Shown here piece by piece: positions 40,868-50,375 of a stretch of 64,000 nt of DNA. How positions within the stretch are numbered: position 1 is the stretch's first letter; each line of letters starts with the position of its first letter. Source of the DNA: Pinibacter soli (GTDB lineage Bacteria > Bacteroidota > Bacteroidia > Chitinophagales > Chitinophagaceae). The notes beneath the pieces are model-generated. The model searched no databases. It was not told where the DNA came from and saw nothing but the letters and a program-made list of their open reading frames with translations. The DNA is taken from assembly GCF_029961145.1 (NCBI RefSeq), contig NZ_JASBRG010000004.1, positions 1 through 64,000 of the forward strand, given 5' to 3'. The position numbers and the translations under genes were made by a program.

Positions 40868-43462
40868 TTATTGATTCAGCACTTTGTTACTGTATACGTG
40901 ATACTCGCCGGGTGTTAAGGCTGCAGTATAGCTTGTGCTGCCTAAGGTAATGGTAGCACCGCTCAAACAATCATACCATGTTCCGGCGGAAGGGAAAGTG
41001 ATATTTGCGGACTGCGGATTCACATCAAAATTTCCTACCACCACAACATTTGCATCAGTGCCATTGAGTTTAATATTTTTAACCGCGCCGCTCAAATCGT
41101 ACTGAAAATTAGTCGTTGCAAATACAGCGTTCTTTGTTTTCAATCGTATCATTTTTGCAAACACATTGTACAACGCCTGCCTGTCAGGATTGCCCTGGTA
41201 TTCCCAATGCGGCGGCTTCTCTCCTGTTCTGTCGCCCTGGTTGATAGAAATATCGTAACCTACTTCACCGAACTCCCAAATCATTTTTGGCCCGGGTGAT
41301 GAGAACAAAAACGCTGCTGCCATTTGCTGGCGCTTCAGGCCAGTTGCGAGATCTTTAACATTGTAAGCGCCGGAAGAATTCCCATATTGCTCATTCTTAT
41401 ACTGCAGTCTTTCCTCATCATGACTTTCCATGTAAGTAACAAGATTATAAGGCTGAGTAAACCCATGCTTGTCATAAAAGATGCGTGAAAAATCCCAATC
41501 TGTGGTATAACTCATTGTTGCCTGGTTAAAATTATAGTTCAGATTGTTCCACAATAATATGCCTTCGCTGGAAAGGGCCTGTTCCTCCAGATCAACTGCA
41601 AAGTGCTCAAGAATTACATAAAAGTTCGGGTCGATGTTTTTTATAAAATTGTTGTATTCTTTCCAAATGGCCACGCGGGTTGCATCATACTTAGCGAAAT
41701 CGGCGTCATTACTAGTCATGTTTTCCGTAAAGCCTTTTGAAAGATCAAACCTGAAGCCATCCACTTTATATTGTTGCATCCAGAACTGCAAAACATTTTT
41801 TACAAAATATTTTGTGGCCGCACTTTCGTGATTAAAGTCGTAGCCTACATTGTATGGATGCGTTGGGTTTACATTGAACCACGGACTGTTTGACGCAGGC
41901 TTTTGTGTAGTGCCATCAAAATACAATTGCACCATTGGTGATTGACCAAATGAATGATTCAGCACCATGTCCAGTACCACAGCAATCCCTCTTTTGTGAC
42001 ATTCATCAATGAAGGCTTGCAGTGCCATTTTCGGACCATAATATTTATCGGCCGCAAAATAAAAATCAGGATTATAACCCCAGCTTGTGTTGCCTTCAAA
42101 CTCAGTAACAGGCATCAATTCTACAGCATTTACACCCAGCCTTGTTAGATAAGTGAGTGTATCTTTCAGTGTCTGGTAATTATGTGCGCCAATAAAATCA
42201 CGCACATGCAACTCATAAATAACAAGGTCCTTTTTATTGGGTTTTGTAAAATTGGAAACCTGCCAGTTGTATTGTTGAGGATTTGCCTGCATTACACTTA
42301 CTATGCCAGTTGCTTTTCCTGTAGGATAAGTCGGCATGTTAGGAAATGTTTCCGAACCAATGTATTTATCATTATCAGGATCAAGGATCAATTCGCAGTA
42401 AGGGTCAGCAACTTTCAGCGTGCCATCTACGAGGTATTGATATGTATAATATTTGGTTGCATCCAGGTTATCGATTTGCACCCACCAGCGTGTGCCGTCG
42501 GGTGTTTTTTTCATGAAGTATTTGGGATCAGCCAGCCAGTTATTGAAATCTCCGATCACGTAAGCAAATTTTTTATCTGGTGCGTAGATATTGAAAATTG
42601 CGGAGGTGCCATTGTTAATGAATGTAACGCCATCCTTTGCACCTGAAGGCAGCGCAGCGATCTCAACTGTTCCGGCACTTACAAACGTATAGATTGCCTC
42701 AGCGGTTTGTCCGTTTGCTACGGCCGTTACTTTTACTGTTTGCGTACCGCCAACTGTAAGCTTTGTTTTACCGCTAACGGTAGTGCTATTGCTGGCCGTT
42801 GCGAAGCTGCCGCCGTTCAGAGAAATGGTTAAACTGGAAGCCTGAGAAGATACCGCAGACACGCTGATCTCATCACCCGTCATCTGCGTTTGTAATACAG
42901 GTTCCGGTGTAAATTTCGGTGCGAATTCGGGAGAAGTAAATCTTACCTGCAACTTGCTGACATCATAGATGTTTATGAACATGTCGCTACCATCCGTGTT
43001 GCGGGCCACCAGGCTGCCGTCTGCACTGCGAAACAATAATGCAAGCTTTAATATCTTTTCACCTGCAGGTACGTTGTAAAAACTACGCGGCCTTAAAGTG
43101 AACTGGTACTTATCATTGCCAAGAGGTGTCGTTTTTGATTTTGGATCTGCTGTATTGAATGAAGAGCTCGCAACATATTTCCAACCACCATTGCTTTGAT
43201 CAGTAACAACGCCGGTATAGATGTACACATCTCCACCATAACCTTTTAAACCGGCATTGCCTTTTGAAGCATCCAATTTAATAGTGATGGAACCTGTATC
43301 TGTCGGGAATGGTGGTGTCCACGTAAGCAAACCTGTTTCCGTTACCGGATTTGATGGATGCGTTGTATCGGACGGATTACCTCCTCCACCAGCATCCGAC
43401 TTTTTACACGCCGGTGCATACGCAAGGACAAACACCAACAGCAACAGATAAAATTTCTTCAT
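40868..43462 (-). CDS. Lipoprotein GH13 alpha-amylase with N-terminal beta domains
   Basis: 864 residues. Lipoprotein signal ends in a lipobox (APAC) followed by KKSDAGGGG, a candidate lipoprotein export signal that would put it on the cell surface. Residues about 40-165 form a starch-binding-like beta domain, about 190-270 an Ig/BIG-like domain, about 280-365 an E-set/CBM48-like domain (FAYVIGDFNNWL, WWVQIDNLD). The GH13 barrel shows region I DMVLNHS, region II GFRFDLSKG (nucleophile Asp), region III VILEHF (acid Glu) and region IV as ESHDE rather than the usual NHD. Best guess: SusG-like surface alpha-amylase or pullulanase. It is the last gene of the locus. Confidence 0.9.
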   Translation of the reverse strand: MKKFYLLLLVFVLAYAPACKKSDAGGGGNPSDTTHPSNPVTETGLLTWTPPFPTDTGSITIKLDASKGNAGLKGYGGDVYIYTGVVTDQSNGGWKYVASSSFNTADPKSKTTPLGNDKYQFTLRPRSFYNVPAGEKILKLALLFRSADGSLVARNTDGSDMFINIYDVSKLQVRFTSPEFAPKFTPEPVLQTQMTGDEISVSAVSSQASSLTISLNGGSFATASNSTTVSGKTKLTVGGTQTVKVTAVANGQTAEAIYTFVSAGTVEIAALPSGAKDGVTFINNGTSAIFNIYAPDKKFAYVIGDFNNWLADPKYFMKKTPDGTRWWVQIDNLDATKYYTYQYLVDGTLKVADPYCELILDPDNDKYIGSETFPNMPTYPTGKATGIVSVMQANPQQYNWQVSNFTKPNKKDLVIYELHVRDFIGAHNYQTLKDTLTYLTRLGVNAVELMPVTEFEGNTSWGYNPDFYFAADKYYGPKMALQAFIDECHKRGIAVVLDMVLNHSFGQSPMVQLYFDGTTQKPASNSPWFNVNPTHPYNVGYDFNHESAATKYFVKNVLQFWMQQYKVDGFRFDLSKGFTENMTSNDADFAKYDATRVAIWKEYNNFIKNIDPNFYVILEHFAVDLEEQALSSEGILLWNNLNYNFNQATMSYTTDWDFSRIFYDKHGFTQPYNLVTYMESHDEERLQYKNEQYGNSSGAYNVKDLATGLKRQQMAAAFLFSSPGPKMIWEFGEVGYDISINQGDRTGEKPPHWEYQGNPDRQALYNVFAKMIRLKTKNAVFATTNFQYDLSGAVKNIKLNGTDANVVVVGNFDVNPQSANITFPSAGTWYDCLSGATITLGSTSYTAALTPGEYHVYSNKVLNQ

Positions 43463-43542
43463 GACAATGGGAGTTGTGAGTTATTAGTTTTGAGTTATGA
43501 TTTTTGCGTTCTTGTGCATGGGCCCAACTTTATTCTACTGTA

Positions 43543-43559
43543 CAAGTGTGCGACGCAAC
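43543..43559. repeat. Dispersed 17-bp motif CAAGTGTGCGACGCAAC
   Basis: Exact copy of the 17-mer also found at 5308-5324 and (inverted) at 32814-32830. The remainder of the 262-nt gap (43463-43724) also holds a small hairpin near GGTTGGCTAAAGCCCAAC (about 43628-43645) and no gene. Confidence 0.85.
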
Positions 43560-43724
43560 TAAAGATCATAATAGCTATGTCGCTGGGTTCAAAATCTTTC
43601 TTCAAATGTCGTGTACTCCTGACTTCGGTTGGCTAAAGCCCAACGGCAATGAATCAGGTTCGATATACTTTTACATCTAACAACGCACATTTCTTACGAC
43701 TCTCACCCATAGCATTCTTAATTC

Positions 43725-45107
43725 TTAATTAATCTCAATCGGCACCACACCAGGCACCACTGTCATTTTCTTCTTTTCGTCTCTTACATTCAACACAGAA
43801 ATAGCGCCAAGCACCAGTGACACGCCAGCTATGATGATAGAATAAATAGCATGCCCACCGTAAATATGTTTTACGAGCCAGCCGCCAAAAAATCCATTTA
43901 TAATTTGTGGAAACGTGATAAAGAAATTGAAGATGCCCATATAAACACCGATCTTTTTTGCAGGCAGCGAACCCGCTAAGATGGCATACGGCATTGCTAG
44001 AATACTTCCCCATGCAAGGCCGATTCCAATCATTGGCACTATTAGAAATTTAGGATCTTTTATAACTAAAAAAGATATCAAACCAAGCCCACCCATAAGC
44101 AACGAAAACGCATGAGTCTTCGTACGACTGGTTCTTTTTGCAATAAGAGGCAACAACAATGCATAACCTGCTGCAACCCCATTGTACACACTAAACATCA
44201 CATTCACCCAGTTACCTGCATCAGCATATGCCTTAGAATATGTATCGCCAGGTTGCACATTATAAAAATGTTGGGCCACAGCAGGCGTTGTATAGACCCA
44301 CATAGAGAACAATGCAAACCATGAAAAGAATTGTACCAACCCAAGTTGCTTCATGGTTTTTGGCATCAGTTTGAAATCGGTAAAGATCGCAGACAACCCT
44401 TTCGCATGATGCGTTTCTTCTTCAGGAGAAAATCTTGCATGTTCTTCAGGAGAATATTCTTTTGTAGTAAATATGGTCCAAAGAATAGCACTGATCAATA
44501 CACCTGCTCCTATATAAAACGAAAGTTTAAGATTTAAAGGGACTACGCCTGGATCATCTGTAGCAGGAACCTTAAACCAATGTACCAAAATATATGGCAG
44601 TATGGAACCAACGATCGCTCCTATGCCTATAAGAAATGTTTGAATGGAAAATCCTGCACTGCGCTGGCTGTCAGGCAAATTGTCTGCCACAAGCGCCCTG
44701 AAAGGTTCCATGGCTACGTTGATAGATGCATCCATGATCATCAGCAAACCCGCGCCTACAAAGATTGCCGGCATGAATGTCGCCAGCGCAGAAGAATTGG
44801 GCATTAATATCAATGCCAGCGCTGTAAGAATTGCTCCTACTAAAAAGTACGGTCTTCTTCTTCCCAATCTGTTCCATGTTCTGTCACTGTAGTGACCAAT
44901 GATGGGTTGAACAATCATGCCTGTAACCGGCGCTGCGAGCCAAAACAATGAAAGATGCTCGACATCTGCGCCAAAGGTTTGAAGAATGCGTGAGGCATTT
45001 CCATTCTGTAAGGCAAACCCGAATTGTATTCCCAAAAATCCAACGCTCATGTTGAATATCTGGCGGGTTGTTAGCAACGGTTTCTCTGTTATATTTTTCA
45101 TCCGCAT
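43725..45107 (-). CDS. MFS sugar/H+ symporter, SLC45-like
   Basis: 460 residues, 12 membrane helices. Start at ATG 45107, or the Met two codons later. N-terminal block FNMSVGFLGIQFGFALQNGNASRILQTFGA and the loop motif GHYSDRTWNRLGRRRPYFLVGA are the signature of the SLC45/GPH-like branch that carries maltose or sucrose with protons in bacteria (MalA-type in flavobacteria). Placement between two GH13 genes and downstream of GH65 strongly suggests it takes maltose and short maltodextrins from periplasm to cytoplasm. Confidence 0.9.
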   Translation of the reverse strand: MRMKNITEKPLLTTRQIFNMSVGFLGIQFGFALQNGNASRILQTFGADVEHLSLFWLAAPVTGMIVQPIIGHYSDRTWNRLGRRRPYFLVGAILTALALILMPNSSALATFMPAIFVGAGLLMIMDASINVAMEPFRALVADNLPDSQRSAGFSIQTFLIGIGAIVGSILPYILVHWFKVPATDDPGVVPLNLKLSFYIGAGVLISAILWTIFTTKEYSPEEHARFSPEEETHHAKGLSAIFTDFKLMPKTMKQLGLVQFFSWFALFSMWVYTTPAVAQHFYNVQPGDTYSKAYADAGNWVNVMFSVYNGVAAGYALLLPLIAKRTSRTKTHAFSLLMGGLGLISFLVIKDPKFLIVPMIGIGLAWGSILAMPYAILAGSLPAKKIGVYMGIFNFFITFPQIINGFFGGWLVKHIYGGHAIYSIIIAGVSLVLGAISVLNVRDEKKKMTVVPGVVPIEIN

Positions 45108-45227
45108 CTTTTTTTGTTTGCCGCTGTCGCGGCGATTATTTTAGTCGGATGGAACTACGCATAAACATTTCAAAGTGTGAGAAATTACTATGCTTCGTTT
45201 CATACGGCGCTTTTTCGTTAAATGATT

Positions 45228-47021
45228 TTATTCTACTTCAAATATAACTCCATTCATTGGCGAAACCTGCACGGGAATTCCTTTTGAGAGGTCATTTATT
45301 TCAATACTTTGTCGTGTAAAAATTTCTTTGAGAACAACTCTTCTATCACTCTTTTTATCAAATAAATTGGCAGGCATCTGCATATATAGATTGATGGTTT
45401 TATCACGGTTAAAATTCACTACCACCAATACAATTTGGTCTCCAATATTGCGAACGTAAGCGACCGACTTTTTGTCAAATCCTTCTTCGGGGAGCATTGA
45501 CAGCTTGCCGTACTTAATAGCATCGCTGTTTTTGGCATAGTTGAGTAGTGTTGCGTAAAATGCCCGCAACTTTTTTTGCTCTTTTGATAAACTTTTACCG
45601 TCAAATGCCCCGTTGTTCATCCATGCCTGATGCGCTGGAACACCCCAATAGTCAAATAATGTTGTGCGGTTATCTTCTCCGCCAAAGCCTTCTTTGCCAT
45701 CACCATGTTCACCCATTTCCTGTCCGAAATAAATCATGACGGGGCCGCCGGAAAGTGTTGCAGACACAATCATTCCCGGAATGCCATTCTCTCCTTTTTG
45801 CGCAAATCCTTTTGAGGCTATTCTTTCCTCATCATGATTTTCAAGGAAGCGAAGCAGATTGCTTGAAATCGCACTGTCAGCATTGGAGAGGTTTACAATA
45901 TCGTTAGTGTTTGCGAGTGAATCATTCTTAATAAGCCTTTTCACTGCATCATACAAACCAACTTTGTCGTACAAATAATCAAACTTTCCTTGCGTTAGAT
46001 ACTGTTGAAATACTTTCGGATTGTATGCTTCAGCAATGAAAACGATTTGAGGATTTACTTTTTTCACTTGCGGAATAACCCACTCCCAAAACTCAACAGG
46101 CACCATTTCCGCTACGTCGCAACGAAAACCGTCAACATGTTTATTTGCCCAAAACACTAGTATATCTCGCATTTTGAGCCATACCGAAGGTTGTGGACTT
46201 AAGTGTTTTGTCTCGCCATTTTTATAATCAACGCCATAGTTCAGCTTAATAGTTTCATACCAGTCATCGATTGAAGGTGCTTCGCTAAACACGTTGTTAC
46301 CAGTTGCCTTTGCAGGTGTTTCCGCAAACTTATTGTCTTTAAGAGGGCTCTTGAAATCGCTGCCACCTGCATTTACACCTTTGGGCACAACAAACGATTT
46401 ACCAGTGATGTAGTAAAAATCATTTTGCGCAGAAAATGTTTTCGTAACATCATCATTCGCTCCAAAATCGGCCACATTAGATGGTTTCGCGTTCGAGTGA
46501 TAAGTGCGTGCCACATGGTTAGGCACGAAGTCAATGATCACTTTTAAACCATGATCATGTGTGCGTATCACCAGCGCTTCAAATTCCTGCATCCTGTTTT
46601 TAACGTCAGTTGCCAAATCAGGATCTACATCATAGTAATCTTTAATGGCATAAGGAGATCCGGCTCTACCCTTTACGACATCAGGATCATCAACCGCAAT
46701 GCCGGCTGAAGAATAATCCTGCATGCTTGGATGTTCAATTATTCCTGTGTACCAAACATGTGTAATACCCAGTGTTTTCAATGAATCCAGCGCCTTGTCA
46801 TTTATATCACCGAACTTACCCACACCATTTTCTTCTTCGGAACCATAGTATTTGTTAGTTGTATTTTTATTACCAAACAAACGGGTGAGCATTTGATAAA
46901 TAATGAGTTTGTTGTTATGCACGCTATCGCCTGATGCAGCCTGTTTCTCATTTTTTGAAACAGGTGCATTACATGCGGCGAGCATTGCTAACAACAACAA
47001 TATGGAGCAAGTTTGTTTCAT
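45228..47021 (-). CDS. Lipoprotein GH13 alpha-amylase
   Basis: 597 residues from ATG 47021. Lipobox MLAAC near residue 20, so lipid-anchored in the outer or inner membrane. Catalytic (beta/alpha)8 barrel: region I DFVPNHVAR, region II GFRCDVAEM (nucleophile Asp), region III FIAEAYNP (acid/base Glu), region IV FLENHDEER. No extra CBM modules; short C-terminal beta domain. Similar to maltogenic or oligo-hydrolysing GH13 members in Bacteroidota. The next gene in the locus is GH65. Confidence 0.9.
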   Translation of the reverse strand: MKQTCSILLLLAMLAACNAPVSKNEKQAASGDSVHNNKLIIYQMLTRLFGNKNTTNKYYGSEEENGVGKFGDINDKALDSLKTLGITHVWYTGIIEHPSMQDYSSAGIAVDDPDVVKGRAGSPYAIKDYYDVDPDLATDVKNRMQEFEALVIRTHDHGLKVIIDFVPNHVARTYHSNAKPSNVADFGANDDVTKTFSAQNDFYYITGKSFVVPKGVNAGGSDFKSPLKDNKFAETPAKATGNNVFSEAPSIDDWYETIKLNYGVDYKNGETKHLSPQPSVWLKMRDILVFWANKHVDGFRCDVAEMVPVEFWEWVIPQVKKVNPQIVFIAEAYNPKVFQQYLTQGKFDYLYDKVGLYDAVKRLIKNDSLANTNDIVNLSNADSAISSNLLRFLENHDEERIASKGFAQKGENGIPGMIVSATLSGGPVMIYFGQEMGEHGDGKEGFGGEDNRTTLFDYWGVPAHQAWMNNGAFDGKSLSKEQKKLRAFYATLLNYAKNSDAIKYGKLSMLPEEGFDKKSVAYVRNIGDQIVLVVVNFNRDKTINLYMQMPANLFDKKSDRRVVLKEIFTRQSIEINDLSKGIPVQVSPMNGVIFEVE

Positions 47022-47030
47022 CTTTTTAGT

Positions 47031-47135
47031 GAGCACGCTGATGACGCTGATTAAGCTGATTTACACTGATTGCTTTTCCTTTCTTATTAGTGCGACCTAG
47101 TGCTGTTAGTGCCGTAAACACTGACTTTAGTGTCT
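47031..47135. repeat. GATGACGCTGATT copy and decayed ACTTAGTG-type repeat in one gap
   Basis: A plus-oriented GCTGATGACGCTGATTAAGC copy at 47031-47071 is followed by a degenerate TTAGTGCGACCTAGTGCTG-like stretch (47085-47135) that belongs to the second family. Confidence 0.65.
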
Positions 47136-49460
47136 AACGACTTCTTCCTCCCTCACATGTATCTCTACTATATCATTGCCTTTCAACACATACCCATTTT
47201 TAAGTATTACAATCGATACATCAACACCTGATCTGTTTATTATTCTTACATACTCTTTTTTAATCTCAACACTTAACAATGCACCACGGAAATTAATATT
47301 GAAGCTGAATGATTTCCATTTGCCGGGAATAAATGGATTAAAGTGCAGCTGCCCATCATGCACACGCATTCCTGCAAAACCTTGCACCACGCTCATCCAA
47401 GTACCCGCCATTGATGTGATGTGCAAGCCGTCTTCTGTGTCGTTGTTATAATCATCAAGATCAAGTCTGGATGTTCGCAGGTACATTTCATAAGCCTTTT
47501 CTTCATAACCCAACTTTGCTGCGAGAATAGCATGCACGCAAGGTGACAATGAACTTTCATGCACGGTTCTCGCTTCATAGAAATCAAAGTTGCGGCGAAT
47601 GGCTTCCTGGTCAAATTTATCTTCAAAGAAATAGATGCCTTGTAAAACATCTGCCTGCTTGATAAAGCATGAACGCAAAATCCTGTCCCAGCTCCACTTT
47701 TGGTTGATCGGCCGTTGTGATGCAGGAAGATCTCTCACCAATACTTGCTCCTTATCCATGTATCCGTCCTGTTGCAGATAAATGCCCAGATGCTTGTCTT
47801 CCGGATAATACATGTGATCAACAATGTGCGACCATTTTTCTTTTTCTGTCGACTCGTTAAACTGCAAGCGTTTAGCAAGCTTGTCAAAAGAATCAGGGTC
47901 CCCACTTTTTACTGCGTCGATCGATTCAAGTGCATATTGCAAACACCAACTTGCAATATAGTTTGTGTACCAATTGTTGTTGATGTTGTTTTCGTATTCG
48001 TTTGGCCCGGTTACACCCAGTATTACATACTGCAGTTTGTCAGCGCTCCAGTTTACACGCTGCGCCCAGAAACGGGCAATGCCGATCAATACTTCTAGCC
48101 CATACTCTTTCACATATGTTGCATCTCCGGTATAACGTGTGTAATTGTAAATAGCATAGGCGATAGCGCCGTTTCTATGAATTTCTTCGAAAGTAATTTC
48201 CCACTCATTGTGGCACTCTTCACCATTGATCGTTACCATTGGAAACAAAGCCGCTCCGTTGATAAAGCCAAGTTTCTCTGCGTTTTCAATTGCCTTTCCC
48301 AATTGCTGGTACCGGTAGAACAACAGATTCCTTGCGACCTGCGCATCTGCGGTTGATAAATAAAACGGAACACAATAAGCTTCTGTATCCCAATAAGTGG
48401 AACCGCCGTATTTCTCTCCGGTAAAGCCTTTCGGACCGATGTTCAATCGTGCATCTTCTCCGGTGTAGGTTTGATTCAACTGAAAAATATTGAACCTGAT
48501 GGCTTGTTGTGCCGCTACATCGCCTTCGATCACGATGTCACTCTCGCTCCATTTGTGCGCCCAGGCTTCTTTTTGCTGTGCAAGCATTTTATCAAAGCCT
48601 TGAGCAAACACCTCTTCTACAACTTCTTTGCAAAGCGCCACCAGTTTATCTTTCGCATAATTCTGAGAAGAAACATTTGCGGCATATTTATACAATATAG
48701 TTTCTTCGTTTGCTATAACAGCAATATCAAATGAATGACCTACGAATTTTTCTTTATTGATTTGTTGCGCCTGTACATTTATCAATTTACCATTTTGTAC
48801 CAAGGCAAACTTCGAACCTGTACAAACCTCGAATGCCGTTTTCTTTGTTCGCAACGTAATGTATGCACTGTCCGCCAATACTTCTCTGCTTACCTCATCC
48901 CAGAATTTTTCGTCGTAGTTGGAATCCTGGTTGGCAATGTCGCCATCAATAAAAGGTTTGAAAGTTATAGTGCCACTGAAGTTGATAGGTGTTACTGCAT
49001 ATTTGATCAACCCTACTTCGTCGTTGCTGATACTGCAGAAACGGGTAGCCTCAACAGCAATCTGTTTTCCGCTTACCAGTGTTGCCACAAAGCTTCTTTG
49101 CAAAAAGCCTTCTTTCATATTCAACACACGTTTAAAATTTTTAACCGTGCTTGTATGCAGATCCAGTGTTTCTCCATCTACCTGTACATCTATGCCTATC
49201 CAGTTTGCAGCGTTGAGCACCTTGGCAAAGTATTCAGGGTAGCCATTTTTCCACCAGCCCACACGGGTTTTATCGGGATAATAAACGCCTGCTATATAAT
49301 TTCCCTGCAGCGTTTCACCGGAATATGTTTCTTCAAAATTCCCCCTCTGTCCCATGCGACCGTTGCCCAGGCTAAATAAACTTTCTGATATCTTATTTAA
49401 AGCCGGATCAAAGCCTTCTTCAATAATATTCCACTCGTCTTTTATTATATAGTCTTTCAT
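47127..49460 (-). CDS. GH65 maltose/alpha-glucoside phosphorylase
   Basis: 777 residues, typical of GH65. N-terminal beta-sandwich, then an (alpha/alpha)6 barrel with the phosphorylase region NGEECHNEWEITFEEIHRNGAIAYAIYNYTRYTG (acid Glu) and DTEAYCVPFYLSTADAQVARNLLFYRYQQL, and a jelly-roll C-terminal domain. No signal peptide, so cytoplasmic. It phosphorolyses maltose to glucose and beta-glucose-1-phosphate (kojibiose or trehalose specificity cannot be excluded). Co-located with pgmB (49584), which uses beta-G1P, and with GH13/SusCD genes, so maltose is the most probable substrate. Confidence 0.93.
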   Translation of the reverse strand: MKDYIIKDEWNIIEEGFDPALNKISESLFSLGNGRMGQRGNFEETYSGETLQGNYIAGVYYPDKTRVGWWKNGYPEYFAKVLNAANWIGIDVQVDGETLDLHTSTVKNFKRVLNMKEGFLQRSFVATLVSGKQIAVEATRFCSISNDEVGLIKYAVTPINFSGTITFKPFIDGDIANQDSNYDEKFWDEVSREVLADSAYITLRTKKTAFEVCTGSKFALVQNGKLINVQAQQINKEKFVGHSFDIAVIANEETILYKYAANVSSQNYAKDKLVALCKEVVEEVFAQGFDKMLAQQKEAWAHKWSESDIVIEGDVAAQQAIRFNIFQLNQTYTGEDARLNIGPKGFTGEKYGGSTYWDTEAYCVPFYLSTADAQVARNLLFYRYQQLGKAIENAEKLGFINGAALFPMVTINGEECHNEWEITFEEIHRNGAIAYAIYNYTRYTGDATYVKEYGLEVLIGIARFWAQRVNWSADKLQYVILGVTGPNEYENNINNNWYTNYIASWCLQYALESIDAVKSGDPDSFDKLAKRLQFNESTEKEKWSHIVDHMYYPEDKHLGIYLQQDGYMDKEQVLVRDLPASQRPINQKWSWDRILRSCFIKQADVLQGIYFFEDKFDQEAIRRNFDFYEARTVHESSLSPCVHAILAAKLGYEEKAYEMYLRTSRLDLDDYNNDTEDGLHITSMAGTWMSVVQGFAGMRVHDGQLHFNPFIPGKWKSFSFNINFRGALLSVEIKKEYVRIINRSGVDVSIVILKNGYVLKGNDIVEIHVREEEVVRH

Positions 49461-49473
49461 GCCAAAATTTTAA

Positions 49474-49512
49474 AAAGTCAAAAGTCAAAAGTTAAAAGTT
49501 AAAAGTCAAAAG
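49474..49512. repeat. AAAAGTCAAAAGTT-type repeat
   Basis: About five copies of a 7-bp word (AAAGTCA/AAAGTTA) between pgmB and GH65, a further low-complexity word family. No inverted mate is close. Confidence 0.6.
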
Positions 49513-49583
49513 AAGTACCCGATGGTCAAGACTGTCTGCATCACAGTTTTTGATTTTTTATTTTTTACTTTTTAATTTATTTA

Positions 49584-50267
49584 TTAACCCAGTTCTATTT
49601 CATCAAGAGATCGTACAACGACATCTGCGTCTGCAAGAATATTTTTATCGCCCACTCCTATCACATGCATTTTGCCTCTGAGTGCCGCTTCTACACCAGC
49701 CTCCGCATCTTCAAATACTACGCAGTTTTCAGGTTGCTCATTTAATAATTCTGCTGCTTTCAAAAACACTTGCGGATCAGGCTTTGAGCTTGTTACAATA
49801 TTGCCATCAACAATGGCATCGAATAAAGGCAAGACGCCAGTTTTGTCAAGAATCAGTTTTGCATTTTTACTCGCTGAACCCAATGCAACTTTGTAACCGT
49901 TTGCCTTTAGATATTTCAACAAGTCAAATGCACCGGGCAATAAATTTTCAGGCGTCATCTGCTCGATCATTTTGAGGTAGTCGTCATTTTTTTTCTGCGC
50001 CAGCACCAACATCTCTTCTTCGTTTTTTGTAACATTTCCCCAACCCAATATCAACTTCAAAGAATCGATCCTGCTTACACCTTTCAGTTTTTCATTTTGC
50101 AATTCTGTGAAATCAAATCCTAAATCATTCGCCATTAGCCTCCACGCCTGGTAATGATAACCGGCTGTATCCACCAACACACCATCGAGATCGAAGATGC
50201 ATGCAGTAATGTTTTTGGATTTGAAATTTGAGATCGGGTATTTTTCGTTCGCTACTGATTCACTCAT
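49584..50267 (-). CDS. pgmB: Beta-phosphoglucomutase
   Basis: 227 residues. HAD fold: FDLDGVLVDTAGYHY (nucleophile and acid/base Asp of motif I), a helical cap (GWGNVTKNEEEMLVLAQKKND), SASKNAKLIL (motif II Ser), SKPDPQVFLKAAELL (motif III Lys) and FEDAEAGVEAA (motif IV). Converts beta-glucose-1-phosphate to glucose-6-phosphate. The cap and motif spacing match PgmB rather than generic phosphatases, and it is one gene away from GH65, the expected partner. Cytoplasmic. Confidence 0.94.
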   Translation of the reverse strand: MSESVANEKYPISNFKSKNITACIFDLDGVLVDTAGYHYQAWRLMANDLGFDFTELQNEKLKGVSRIDSLKLILGWGNVTKNEEEMLVLAQKKNDDYLKMIEQMTPENLLPGAFDLLKYLKANGYKVALGSASKNAKLILDKTGVLPLFDAIVDGNIVTSSKPDPQVFLKAAELLNEQPENCVVFEDAEAGVEAALRGKMHVIGVGDKNILADADVVVRSLDEIELG

Positions 50268-50300
50268 GTGTGTTTGTTTTTTGTTTCACGCAAAGGCAGC

Positions 50301-50338
50301 TTCAATAACTGAATAACTGATTAACTGAATAACTGAAG
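50301..50338. repeat. ACTGAATAA-type repeat
   Basis: Three to four tandem ACTGATTAACTGAATAA words in the gap between GH13 and pgmB, same family as 29359, 31525 and 36211. Confidence 0.65.
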
Positions 50339-50375
50339 ATGTTCAGAAATTTATCATCCAAAGCATTTTCAACTC

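Noticed and set aside
48735-49379. 214-codon plus-strand frame opposite the GH65 gene
   Set aside because: Antisense shadow; Cys/Phe/Tyr-rich composition typical of a reverse frame.
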